Shown piece by piece: positions 17,381 through 25,056 of a stretch of DNA of 64,000 nt. The stretch spans positions 124,001-188,000 of the forward strand of contig NZ_LR722650.1 of the NCBI RefSeq assembly GCF_902500225.1, written 5' to 3'. The translations under genes were made by a program, and so were the position numbers. The notes under the pieces are model-generated. The model was not told the origin of the DNA and did not search any database. It saw only the letters and a program-made list of their open reading frames with translations. How positions within the stretch are numbered: the first letter of the stretch is position 1; the number at the start of each line of letters is the position of its first letter. The stretch comes from Buttiauxella massiliensis (lineage in GTDB: Bacteria > Pseudomonadota > Gammaproteobacteria > Enterobacterales > Enterobacteriaceae).

Positions 17381-17872
17381 ATGTTAATTGGAAATATTAA
17401 ACAAAATTCAATATCTGAAAGTTATCCTTTTGTTGTGAAAGATGTACTATCAAAATTAACTAAAATCGATTTAAGTGCTTTGCCTCCAGGTCGATATGAA
17501 CTTGATGGGTATGATGCAGAGAAACTCTGGTTTGTGATTTTGGAATATCATACGAGTCCGTTTTCTGATTTTCATCCGGAAGTTCATAAGTATCACTCAG
17601 ACTTGCAAATTATGTTGTCAGGAACTGAGCTGATGGCATGGTCAATCGACACAGGAAATCATCCGCAGTTCGGTGATTATAATGATAAAAGAGACATTTT
17701 GTTCTATGAGTCTGATCATATTGATTTAAACATTATAAATGCAATGTCAGGTGAGTTTTATTTGTTTACACCAAATGTAATCCATATAACAAATATAAGT
17801 AATAAAGAGTCTGAATTTGTTAGGAAGTTAGTAGTGAAAATACATAATGATTTATTGGTGGGGGGGCTATGA
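17381..17872 (+). CDS. yiaL: YhcH/YjgK/YiaL family cupin protein
   Basis: A 163-aa DUF386 protein with a cupin fold. Family members associate with sugar-acid and sialic-acid catabolism and may bind or anomerise sugars. Visible motifs are LPPGRYELDGYDAEKLWF near residue 40, the metal-site strand HPEVHKYHSDLQIML near 72, and FTPNVIHITN near 135. The start MLIGNIKQ matches the family; an ATG four codons earlier is in frame but has no better signal. The final codons contain a G7 tract that also precedes lyxK, and the stop overlaps the lyxK start. Confidence 0.82.
   Translation: MLIGNIKQNSISESYPFVVKDVLSKLTKIDLSALPPGRYELDGYDAEKLWFVILEYHTSPFSDFHPEVHKYHSDLQIMLSGTELMAWSIDTGNHPQFGDYNDKRDILFYESDHIDLNIINAMSGEFYLFTPNVIHITNISNKESEFVRKLVVKIHNDLLVGGL
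17860..17866 (+). repeat. Homopolymeric G7 tract at the yiaL-lyxK junction
   Basis: Seven G residues inside the last codons of yiaL end two bases before the lyxK ATG. The local sequence GGGGGGGCTATG repeats that before yiaM. Slippage would shift the yiaL end and the lyxK start spacing together. Confidence 0.6.
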
Positions 17873-19353
17873 ATTATTATATTGGTTTAGATTCCGGTGG
17901 GACGTTTATGAAAGCAGCCCTGTTTGATGCGCATGGCAATCAGCATGGGTTAGTAAGAAAGTCAGCGAGTGTTATTAATGAAAAGCAAGGGTGGGTAGAA
18001 CGTGATCTGAATGCATTATGGAATGATGCAGTCATTGCAATTAAAGAATTATTAACCGTAACGGCAATGGACCCAAAAAATATTAAAGGATTGGGCATTT
18101 CGGCACAAGGGAAAGGTGTTTACTTACTTGATAAAAGAGGGCATGGTTTAGAACGAGGAATTATGTCTTCAGACTCACGTTCATTGCCAATAGTGAAAAA
18201 ATGGATGAGCGAAGAGTTGCCAAATATTATTTATCAAAAAACATTACAGACATTATGGACTGGACATCCTGTATCGATTGTTCGCTGGCTTAAAGATAAC
18301 CAGCCTGATACTTACTGCAATATTGGTTCAATTTTGATGGCTCATGACTATCTTCGTTATCGTTTTACAGATGTCATTGCCGCTGAAATTACTAATATGT
18401 CTGAAAGTAATTTTTTTAATGCCCATACAGGAAAGTATGATTTAGATTTATTACATTTATTTGGCATTGAAGAAGTATGGAGTGCATTACCACCAATAAT
18501 TAACTCTAATGATATCGGTGGTTATATTACTGATGAGGTTGCAAAAGAAACAGGGTTGTCTGCTGGAACGCCTGTCTTCGGTGGCCTATTTGATGTAGTA
18601 TCAACGGCATTATGCTCAGGTATTAACTCCGGTGAAAATTCACTTAATTATGTAATGGGGACATGGGCAGTAACCTCCGGGATTACAAAATCAATTACTC
18701 AAGAAAAATATAATTTCGTATATGGACATCATGCAATCACTGATGAATATGTTATACATGAAGCGAGCCCTACCTCGGCAGGTAATTATGAGTGGTTTTC
18801 AAACTATCTTGGGGAAAATGGTAGCTTTAATCATAAAGATAATGAGGCCTTGGTTTCAGATCTAGAGGTTGCATCTAGCAGTGTATTTTTTGTTCCTTTT
18901 TTGTATGGTTCTAATCAGGGACTAGGTCTCAAATCTGGTTTCTATGGTTTACAAGCGCACCACACCAAAGGACATATAATCCAGGCAATATGGGAAGGTA
19001 TTTTATTTTGTCATAATGTCCATTTAGAACGAATGCGTATTAGATTTCCAGAGGCTAAAGTTCTGAAAGTAACAGGAGGCCCTGTTTCTTGTAGAACATG
19101 GATGCAAATGCTAGCAGATTTGAGCGGTATGACGGTTGAAGTCTTAAATATAGATGAAACCGGTGCGTTAGGTGCGGCTATTGTTGCTATGGTTGGCGCC
19201 GATGAATATCCAACTGTCAGTGATTGTGTTAAAAATATTCAAACACAAACAGTGCAATTTAAACCAGATTCTGATAATTTTATCAAATTCCAGAATAAAT
19301 ATAATAAATATCAGAAGCTTGTGAAAATGTTCAAAGAATTTGAGGAATCTTGA
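17869..19353 (+). CDS. lyxK: FGGY-family L-xylulose / 3-keto-L-gulonate kinase
   Basis: A 494-aa ATP-dependent sugar kinase, close in length to E. coli LyxK. It phosphorylates 3-keto-L-gulonate (or L-xylulose) before decarboxylation. The N-terminal phosphate loop GLDSGGTFMKAALFD, the QGWVERD segment near residue 40, GISAQGKGVYLLDKRG near 80, LWTGHPVS near 125, and GGLFDVVSTALCSG near 240 all match LyxK. The C-terminal nucleotide motif KVTGGPVSCRTWMQMLAD is also present. It overlaps yiaL by four bases and sgbH follows after two bases, so translation is likely coupled. Confidence 0.88.
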   Translation: MNYYIGLDSGGTFMKAALFDAHGNQHGLVRKSASVINEKQGWVERDLNALWNDAVIAIKELLTVTAMDPKNIKGLGISAQGKGVYLLDKRGHGLERGIMSSDSRSLPIVKKWMSEELPNIIYQKTLQTLWTGHPVSIVRWLKDNQPDTYCNIGSILMAHDYLRYRFTDVIAAEITNMSESNFFNAHTGKYDLDLLHLFGIEEVWSALPPIINSNDIGGYITDEVAKETGLSAGTPVFGGLFDVVSTALCSGINSGENSLNYVMGTWAVTSGITKSITQEKYNFVYGHHAITDEYVIHEASPTSAGNYEWFSNYLGENGSFNHKDNEALVSDLEVASSSVFFVPFLYGSNQGLGLKSGFYGLQAHHTKGHIIQAIWEGILFCHNVHLERMRIRFPEAKVLKVTGGPVSCRTWMQMLADLSGMTVEVLNIDETGALGAAIVAMVGADEYPTVSDCVKNIQTQTVQFKPDSDNFIKFQNKYNKYQKLVKMFKEFEES

Positions 19354-19355
19354 AA

Positions 19356-20000
19356 ATGAGCAAACCTTTACTGCAAATGGCTCTGGATGCCACAACGATT
19401 GAATCTGCATTAAAATCTGTTGAATTGGTTTCAAAAAATTTAGATGTTATTGAAGTTGGTACAATTCTAGCCTTTTCGTATGGTATTGATAGCGTCGCAG
19501 TTTTGCGTGAAAAGTATCCAAACCATATCATTGTTTGTGATATGAAAATTACTGATGCCAGCGCCATTTTAACGCGTTTAGCCATGCAGGCAGGGGCGAA
19601 CTGGGTTACGGTCAGTGCTGCTGCACATATAGAAACGATTCGCGCAGCTAAAAGGATAACCGATGAGTTTAAGGGTGAGGTTCAAATAGAACTATATGGT
19701 AACTGGACCTATGAAAATGCCAGAGATTGGGTGGCAATGGGGGTCAGACAAGCTATTTACCATAGATCTCGTGATGCTGAATTAGCGGGAGTAAATTGGA
19801 CAGAAGATGATCTGGTAAAACTTAAACAACTATCCGAATTAGGATTGGAGCTTTCTGTCACGGGTGGCATTGTTCCAGAAGATATTCATTTATTCAAGGA
19901 CATCAATGTTAAAGCATTTATTGCTGGTAGAGCTTTAGCTGATTCAGATGGTCCAGATATTGCCCAACATTTTCATCGTGAAATTAAAAGACATTGGTAG
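19356..20000 (+). CDS. sgbH: 3-keto-L-gulonate-6-phosphate decarboxylase
   Basis: A 214-aa orotidine-monophosphate-decarboxylase-superfamily enzyme. With Mg2+ it converts 3-keto-L-gulonate 6-phosphate to L-xylulose 5-phosphate. Key features are the start PLLQMALDATTIESAL, EVGTILAFSYGIDSV near residue 31, the catalytic-Asp/Lys segment IIVCDMKITDAS near 55, and GGIVPEDIHLF near 170 with AGRALADSDGPD. GAGGAATCT lies upstream; the ATG is two codons inside an in-frame TTG that overlaps the lyxK stop. Confidence 0.92.
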   Translation: MSKPLLQMALDATTIESALKSVELVSKNLDVIEVGTILAFSYGIDSVAVLREKYPNHIIVCDMKITDASAILTRLAMQAGANWVTVSAAAHIETIRAAKRITDEFKGEVQIELYGNWTYENARDWVAMGVRQAIYHRSRDAELAGVNWTEDDLVKLKQLSELGLELSVTGGIVPEDIHLFKDINVKAFIAGRALADSDGPDIAQHFHREIKRHW

Positions 20001-20006
20001 ACATTT

Positions 20007-20783
20007 ATGAGTGAACAAATTAAATCACTATCTAAAGCCTTAACTATCCTGGAGTATCTGGGGCAATATCCTAACGGCGTTTCTTTACAGGATATCTCTG
20101 AGGGAACGGGCTTTAATAAGTCATCTATTCATAGAGTTCTTTCTACCTTTGAGTCTTCGGGGTATGTCGCCCAGATGTTTTCTGGAAAAGAATATCGTTT
20201 GACGATGAAGTTGATGCAATTAGGCCATGCTGCATTGAATTCAGATGTTACGGGGGTTGTTAAACCCTATTTATCTGAATTGCTTTCTGAAATAAATGAA
20301 ACCGTTAATTTTCTCTCTTTTGACGCTGACAATATAATTTTTCAGGATAAACTCGAACCACGGGATGCTTCATTTAGAACTCGTACCTATGTTGGATTGC
20401 ACTCACCTATGTATTGTTCTGCAGCAGGCAAGTGTTATTTAGCATTTAGCACTGATGCTGTGAAAGAGTCATATTGGCAACGAAATTCCAATGTTATGCA
20501 GCAATTAACAGAAAATACCATTTTAGATAAAGAACCTTTTTTCGAAACTCTTGGGCAGATTAAAGTTCGGGGTTATGCCATTGATGATGAAGAAAATGAA
20601 GCTGGAATATCCTGTATAGCCGTTCCTATTTTGGATAAAAATGGTACCCCTGTTTATGCGGTGAGTGTGTCTACATTGACACCTAAAATGCGGCAGATTG
20701 GTTATTCCGCAATCGCTAAAAAAGTAAAAATATTCACTGATAGAATTCAGCAATACTTAAATTATGGAGGATCAAGTGATTAA
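20007..20783 (+). CDS. yiaJ: IclR-family regulator, YiaJ-like
   Basis: A 258-aa transcription factor. Residues ~5-65 are a winged helix-turn-helix (LQDISEGTGFNKSSIHRVLSTFESSGYV). Residues ~75-250 are the IclR effector domain, with PMYCSAAGKCYLAF near 133 and EAGISCIAVPILDKNG near 200. In E. coli YiaJ represses the yia-sgb operon and its gene is outside the operon, next to yiaK. Here it lies inside the operon between sgbH and sgbU, which would give autoregulation. Its end overlaps the sgbU start by eight bases. Confidence 0.82.
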   Translation: MSEQIKSLSKALTILEYLGQYPNGVSLQDISEGTGFNKSSIHRVLSTFESSGYVAQMFSGKEYRLTMKLMQLGHAALNSDVTGVVKPYLSELLSEINETVNFLSFDADNIIFQDKLEPRDASFRTRTYVGLHSPMYCSAAGKCYLAFSTDAVKESYWQRNSNVMQQLTENTILDKEPFFETLGQIKVRGYAIDDEENEAGISCIAVPILDKNGTPVYAVSVSTLTPKMRQIGYSAIAKKVKIFTDRIQQYLNYGGSSD

Positions 20784-21645
20784 TTTTAATGAAAAATACA
20801 GGTTAGGGATTTATGAGAAAGCCATGCCGGCAACATTAAGTTGGGAAGATAGATTACTCTACGCCAAAGATGCAGGTTTTGATTTTGTTGAAATTTCAGT
20901 TGATGAAACCGATGAGCGCAGAGCCCGATTAGACTGGTCTGATGAAGAAATCTCTGAGTTACGTAATCTGTGTGTAAAGCATGGTATGCCTTTGCAGTCC
21001 ATGTGCTTAAGCGCTCATAGAAAATTTCCATTTGGTTCTATGGACGAAACTATTCGCCAGGAAGCGCTTTCTATTATGGAAAAGGCGATCACATTAGCTT
21101 ATAAACTTGGTATTCGTTGCATTCAGATGGCCGGCTACGATGTTTATTATGAACCTCAGTCTGAGAGTACTCACTTACGTTTTATTGAGGGTATGAAACA
21201 AGCTGCTAAAATGGCAGAAAAAGCCGGTGTGATGCTTGGCGTGGAAATTATGGATACCCCATATTTAAACTCGTTAAGTAAATTTGAAGTTCTGAAACGT
21301 GAAATACCATCACCTTACTTTATGGCCTATCCTGATGTGGGTAATATAACTGGCTGGAATTATGATGTGTGTACTGAGTTAATGTTGTCAAAAGACCATA
21401 TTATTCAAGTGCATTTAAAAGATACACGTCGTGTTTCTAGTACTTCTAAAGGCCAGTTCCGTGATTTAGTGATCGGTGAAGGGGAGGTTGATTTCTTCTC
21501 CATTTTTAAAACTCTGGCTGCCATGGATTATTGCTCACCTTTTGTTATTGAAATGTGGGCGCAAGATGATAAATGGTTTGAAAACATTAAAGATGCCAAG
21601 AAGACATTGCAGGAAACCGCCAATAAAGCAGGCTTTTGTCTTTAA
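20776..21645 (+). CDS. sgbU: L-xylulose-5-phosphate 3-epimerase
   Basis: A 289-aa TIM-barrel epimerase converting L-xylulose 5-phosphate to L-ribulose 5-phosphate, linking SgbH to SgbE. UlaE/SgbU motifs are RLGIYEKAMPA at the start, AGFDFVEISVDETDERRARLDW near residue 34, SMCLSAHRKFPFGS near 78, MAGYDVYYE near 116, and EIMDTPYLNS near 157 with metal-binding Glu. I prefer the GTG start because GGAGG lies four bases before it and it gives the family N-terminus; an upstream ATG at 20764 would lack a ribosome-binding site. Confidence 0.88.
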   Translation: MINFNEKYRLGIYEKAMPATLSWEDRLLYAKDAGFDFVEISVDETDERRARLDWSDEEISELRNLCVKHGMPLQSMCLSAHRKFPFGSMDETIRQEALSIMEKAITLAYKLGIRCIQMAGYDVYYEPQSESTHLRFIEGMKQAAKMAEKAGVMLGVEIMDTPYLNSLSKFEVLKREIPSPYFMAYPDVGNITGWNYDVCTELMLSKDHIIQVHLKDTRRVSSTSKGQFRDLVIGEGEVDFFSIFKTLAAMDYCSPFVIEMWAQDDKWFENIKDAKKTLQETANKAGFCL

Positions 21646-21712
21646 TTTATTCAGATAACTAACTATTCCAGATTCTTTCACTGAAAAATTATTTCCTCAG
21701 TAGGATAAATAT

Positions 21713-22036
21713 ATGACTATCATAAGAGCTGCTTTTTTTGAAGCGGATTTAGATAATGAAGAAAAAATAGATTTTTATAATTATATGGAAAAAGAAGTTG
21801 CATCGATTATACGAACTTTCCCGGGTAATAAAGGTGTCGTATTGAATAAGCCAGAATTTATAGAGTCTGACCGTCATCAGAGTGTTATTTTGATGATGCA
21901 GCACAGTTATGAAGATAAAAGTGCGATGGAACAAGCGCTAAACTCACAGCAACGCATTGCCAGTATGAATGCAACTAAGATTATTGTTGAGAAATATAAC
22001 CTTCGTGTGCATCACATGAATTTTATGGTTGAGTAG
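21713..22036 (+). CDS. Small dimeric alpha/beta-barrel-like protein of unknown function
   Basis: A 107-aa protein that I do not recognise by name. Its pattern (a first strand IIRAAFFEADL, a helix, a strand with SVILMMQHSYED, and a helix with AMEQALNSQQRIASM) resembles the dimeric alpha/beta-barrel monooxygenase/EthD fold. It starts 67 bp after sgbU with AGGATAAATAT upstream and is probably the last gene of the operon. No counterpart exists in the E. coli yia-sgb cluster. The IS110-family element begins only 35 bp after its stop and may have removed further genes. Confidence 0.65.
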   Translation: MTIIRAAFFEADLDNEEKIDFYNYMEKEVASIIRTFPGNKGVVLNKPEFIESDRHQSVILMMQHSYEDKSAMEQALNSQQRIASMNATKIIVEKYNLRVHHMNFMVE

Positions 22037-22138
22037 CTCCGGCTTGTAAACAAATGTGTAGTGATGTGATGGACGCCCCTTCCTGAAGTAGCCAGTGCCA
22101 TACTTTTACTGACTGCATTGATCCGGGAGTAACATCAC

Positions 22139-23173
22139 ATGAACACGATCAAAGTTGTTGGTATCGATATTGCTAAATCAGTTTTTCAGGTATGTGTCTG
22201 GATGGTTGATGGTTCCGTGGCCTGGAATAGAAAAATATCGCGTCAGAAATTGCTGGATACGCTTCGCCAGTTTGAACCCGGTACTTTAATTGCGATGGAA
22301 GCCTGTTCAACTTCTCATTTCTGGGGGCGAACCCTCGTTTCCATGGGATATAGCGTAAGACTTATCCCCGCCCAGCACGTGAAAGCATTTGTCAGGAGCC
22401 AGAAGAACGATGCCAACGATGCACTGGCAATTTGTGAAACAGCATGCCGCCCGGGCATCCACTTTGTTCCGGTCAAAACCACTGAACAGCAGGATATCAA
22501 AGCACTTCGAAATACCCGTCAGCTTATGGTTGAGCAGAGAACCGCGCTGGCTAACCAGCTTCGTTCTCTGCTCGCTGAATATGGTCTCATTATTCCTGTT
22601 GGAATTCAGTGCCTCCAGCAGCAGCTACCTGAACTTATTGAAGATGCATCTAATGACTTAACTTTCACTCTTCGCCGTTTACTTTCTTCATTACGGGAAG
22701 ATATGCAGGTACTGAATGAACGAGTCACCTGTCTGGATAAAGAAATTGCGGCATTATCTTCACAACAGACAGCCTATCGTCATTTATTAACGATCCCGGG
22801 TGTCGGCCCGCTTATCGCTGCAGCTTTTATCAGTGAAGTGGATGCAGTGCAGTTTTCCAGTGGCAGAGAATTATCCGCCTGGTGCGGTCTGGTTCCCCGC
22901 CAGCACAGTTCGGGAGGAAAACAAAAATTGTCCTCTGTAACAAAAAATGGCAATCGCAGCCTGAGAACACTGGTCATCCATGGTGCACGCTCAGTGATGC
23001 GATGCGTGAAAAAACGTGATGACAACATGGGTCATTGGCTGAAAAGGCTGGAGGCCCGACGAGGTTTTCTGAAAACCACCGTAGCTTTAGCGAACAAACT
23101 GACCCGGATCATCTGGCGCATACTGACCGATGGTGTTGATTTTAATATGAACAAGGCTTTCGCTGTGAGTTAA
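22139..23173 (+). CDS. IS110-family transposase
   Basis: A 344-aa DEDD recombinase. The RuvC-like N-terminal domain shows the four acidic residues at Asp10 (VGIDIAKS), Glu54 (AMEACST), Asp91 and Asp94 (KNDANDALA). The C-terminal Transposase_20 domain has the helix-hairpin LLTIPGVGPLIAAAFISEV near residue 215 and the serine-bearing GLVPRQHSSGGKQKL near 255, where the catalytic serine lies. Length is normal and no stop or frameshift interrupts it, so it should be active. GGGAGTAACATCAC precedes the start. Confidence 0.92.
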   Translation: MNTIKVVGIDIAKSVFQVCVWMVDGSVAWNRKISRQKLLDTLRQFEPGTLIAMEACSTSHFWGRTLVSMGYSVRLIPAQHVKAFVRSQKNDANDALAICETACRPGIHFVPVKTTEQQDIKALRNTRQLMVEQRTALANQLRSLLAEYGLIIPVGIQCLQQQLPELIEDASNDLTFTLRRLLSSLREDMQVLNERVTCLDKEIAALSSQQTAYRHLLTIPGVGPLIAAAFISEVDAVQFSSGRELSAWCGLVPRQHSSGGKQKLSSVTKNGNRSLRTLVIHGARSVMRCVKKRDDNMGHWLKRLEARRGFLKTTVALANKLTRIIWRILTDGVDFNMNKAFAVS

Positions 23174-23394
23174 CTAATACAGTGTTAAAGGAAACATGTC
23201 TCTCTGAGTTTGCAGGCACTGATGAGAAAACGGCTACCGTCCCTGTAACAGCCTGAAGTGATCCGGGGTAATTTTATACCGGTGTAGTGATAAGGAAACA
23301 GGGTTCGGATAACATCATGGCGCGGGTAACTTAACCTACTAATGACGCCGGATATATGGTCGCAAACCGTATCGAACCAGTACTTGTAATACCC
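23174..23394 (+). ncRNA. Candidate bridge-RNA region of the IS element
   Basis: This is the non-coding 3' part of the element. In the IS1111 subgroup the bridge RNA that pairs with target and donor DNA is expressed from this side of the transposase gene. Placement is inferred from layout; I did not fold the sequence or define the two guide loops. Confidence 0.4.
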
Positions 23395-23403
23395 GGGGCG
23401 TCC

Positions 23404-23532
23404 ATATATGGATCAGTAATTCAGTACACCTCGAAATCCTGTTAATGTTAAAACAGTGAACATGAGGTAATCCATGATCAAAACTCGTCGGACTAAACGC
23501 ACATTTTCCCCGGAGTTCAAACTCGAAGCTAT
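23404..23532 (+). mobile_element. IS3-type insertion sequence remnant (5' end)
   Basis: Begins near TGGATCAGTAATTCAGTACA and contains a ribosome-binding site (ATGAGGTAATCC) and the first ~20 codons of an IS3-family OrfA (MIKTRRTKRTFSPEFKLEA). The rest of the element is absent. The left border is approximate because it abuts the IS110-family element. Confidence 0.6.
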
Positions 23533-23983
23533 CGAGCAGGGCGGCGACAAAAACAAAGTCATGCGCAACCTGGTTTATGTGGTTGATCTTAGCAAGGCCA
23601 GCGATCTGAGTTCGTTTGATAAAGACAAAGCACCAGAATTTGACGACGTGGCACAACTGCAAGCGCGCGGTATTAAACTGGCGAGCAAAAAAGAAGTCGT
23701 CGACTTGCGCAAACTCGGCTGGCAGCAGGAAAAAGCCGAAGGGATGACATTGATTGATAACCAAACTATTGCGGTGATTAACGACAATGATTTCGGTTTA
23801 CAGCCGGTGCTGGAAAACCCTGATGCCGATGCAAAAAAAGCCGACGATTATGAAGTGGATGGCAAAGGGCATTTGACCCGTGACGGCAAAGAAGTCGCGA
23901 CAAAAATATCCTTAAAACCGCTGGAAAAACCTGAGTCACAAAATGAGCTTTGGGTGATTAAGTTGCCGGAAGCGTTGAAGTAG
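23474..23983 (+). pseudogene. Chimeric ORF: IS3 OrfA start fused in frame to the esterase C-terminal part
   Basis: A 169-codon open frame. Codons 1-19 come from an IS3-type OrfA. From codon 20 (IEQGGDKNKVMRN) it is the C-terminal part of the phytase-like esterase also found at 11779-12160. For the first ~270 bp the two esterase copies differ at only about six positions. This copy then carries a longer insertion-bearing stretch (DADAKKADDYEVDGKGHL) that the left copy lacks, and both end in nearly the same PLEKPESQNELWVIKLP. It lacks the signal peptide and most of the propeller, so it is presumed non-functional. Confidence 0.8.
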
Positions 23984-23990
23984 TTTTTAT

Positions 23991-24014
23991 AGGGGCAACG
24001 ACTACGTTGCCCCT
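23991..24014. terminator. Bidirectional terminator
   Basis: AGGGGCAACG / CGTTGCCCCT stem of 10 bp with a 4-nt loop, preceded by TTTTTAT, between the chimeric ORF and the convergent LysR gene. Confidence 0.8.
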
Positions 24015-24017
24015 AAG

Positions 24018-24953
24018 TTATTCCGCCGATGAACTTGCCATCACATTCCGAATGGACTCCACCAACGCCGTTGCAGCAGGTGAGAGTTCACTTCCCATCA
24101 ACCTGGAAATACCTATCTGCTCAAGAACCAGCGGTTCAAATGACGGCAAGCGTACAAGATCATTACTATAAGTAATATCCGTAACGATGGAATGCGGCAG
24201 AATACCTAATAAGTCAGTCTTTTTTAAAAGCCATAATATATTAAAGAATGAAACAGTCTCGATTGTGGCATGGGGCGGATCGATATTTTCATTGTAAAAT
24301 GTATTATCAAATTGTTTACGTAGAGTGGTTTCAATTGGCGGTAATATCCATGCTTCCTTTTTTAATTCTTCAAGGAATATGTGTGGTTTTTTTTCCAGTG
24401 GATGGCCTTTACGGGCGACAACTATCGCGTTTTCACTAAATAAGGCTTCCTGAGAAACTACAGCACTGGAACTAATATCCGATAATCGACCAATTAAAAA
24501 ATCCAGTTCACCAGAAACCAGTCGCGGTAATAACTCTCCGCTGACACCTTCAATAATTTTTATGCGTATTTCGGGCCGTGAAATACTCAGCTTAGCAATA
24601 GCTGCGGGAACCAGATAACTCGATCCGGTTAATAAACTGCCAATAGCGACTCTTCCGGCATGACCCGTTCCCAACGCACTGATGGCCTGCGAGACATGGT
24701 CGAGCTGTGCCAGCACCATTTTGCTGCGGTCAACAAATGCGCGCCCCAGTTCTGTGGGGGTAACCCCACGGCGATTTCTTAGGAATAGTTTTGCCCCGAC
24801 CGCATCTTCAAGATCGAAAAGTAGCTTACTGGCTGTAGGTTGCGAGACATTCAGCGATCGGGAAGCGTGAAGAACACTGCCGTATTCGAAAAGGGCGATT
24901 GCCAGGCGAAAGTGCCTGACTGTTGCCCAGCGTTCAAGTCTATCGAGTTTCAT
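24018..24953 (-). CDS. LysR-family transcriptional regulator
   Basis: A 311-aa regulator. Residues ~8-67 hold the LysR winged helix (FRLAIALFEYGSVLHASRSLNVSQPTASKLLFDLE), followed by a type-2 periplasmic-binding-like effector domain (GHAGRVAIGSLLTGSSYLVPAAI onward). The N-terminus with MKLDRLERWATVRHFR resembles the GbpR/PcaQ branch, which responds to sugars or aromatic acids. It is divergent from the NTF2-like gene across 103 bp containing an inverted repeat, so that gene is the likely target. I start at the ATG that begins the conserved N-terminus. Confidence 0.85.
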   Translation of the reverse strand: MKLDRLERWATVRHFRLAIALFEYGSVLHASRSLNVSQPTASKLLFDLEDAVGAKLFLRNRRGVTPTELGRAFVDRSKMVLAQLDHVSQAISALGTGHAGRVAIGSLLTGSSYLVPAAIAKLSISRPEIRIKIIEGVSGELLPRLVSGELDFLIGRLSDISSSAVVSQEALFSENAIVVARKGHPLEKKPHIFLEELKKEAWILPPIETTLRKQFDNTFYNENIDPPHATIETVSFFNILWLLKKTDLLGILPHSIVTDITYSNDLVRLPSFEPLVLEQIGISRLMGSELSPAATALVESIRNVMASSSAE

Positions 24954-24967
24954 ATGATATCCATTAT

Positions 24968-24984
24968 TTGCATACCACATGCAA
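24968..24984. promoter_or_regulatory. Inverted repeat, candidate LysR-regulator operator
   Basis: TTGCAT-ACCAC-ATGCAA is a perfect 6-bp inverted repeat with a 5-nt spacer, between the divergent LysR and NTF2-like genes. Confidence 0.45.
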
Positions 24985-25056
24985 TATATATGTTATTTAC
25001 GAATACCACAAACATCCATATACTCGATTTTAATTAATCGCCCCGGAGTTATTACG

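Larger units (their letters stand above)
22071..23403 (+). mobile_element. IS110-family element (IS1111-like layout)
   Basis: Sub-terminal inverted repeats GGACGCCCC (22071) and GGGGCGTCC (23395) bracket a DEDD transposase gene. The non-coding region is short on the 5' side (68 bp) and long on the 3' side (about 220 bp), the arrangement of the IS1111 subgroup. True ends probably lie a few bases outside the repeats. No target-site duplication is expected for this family, so exact borders cannot be set from one copy. Confidence 0.75.
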
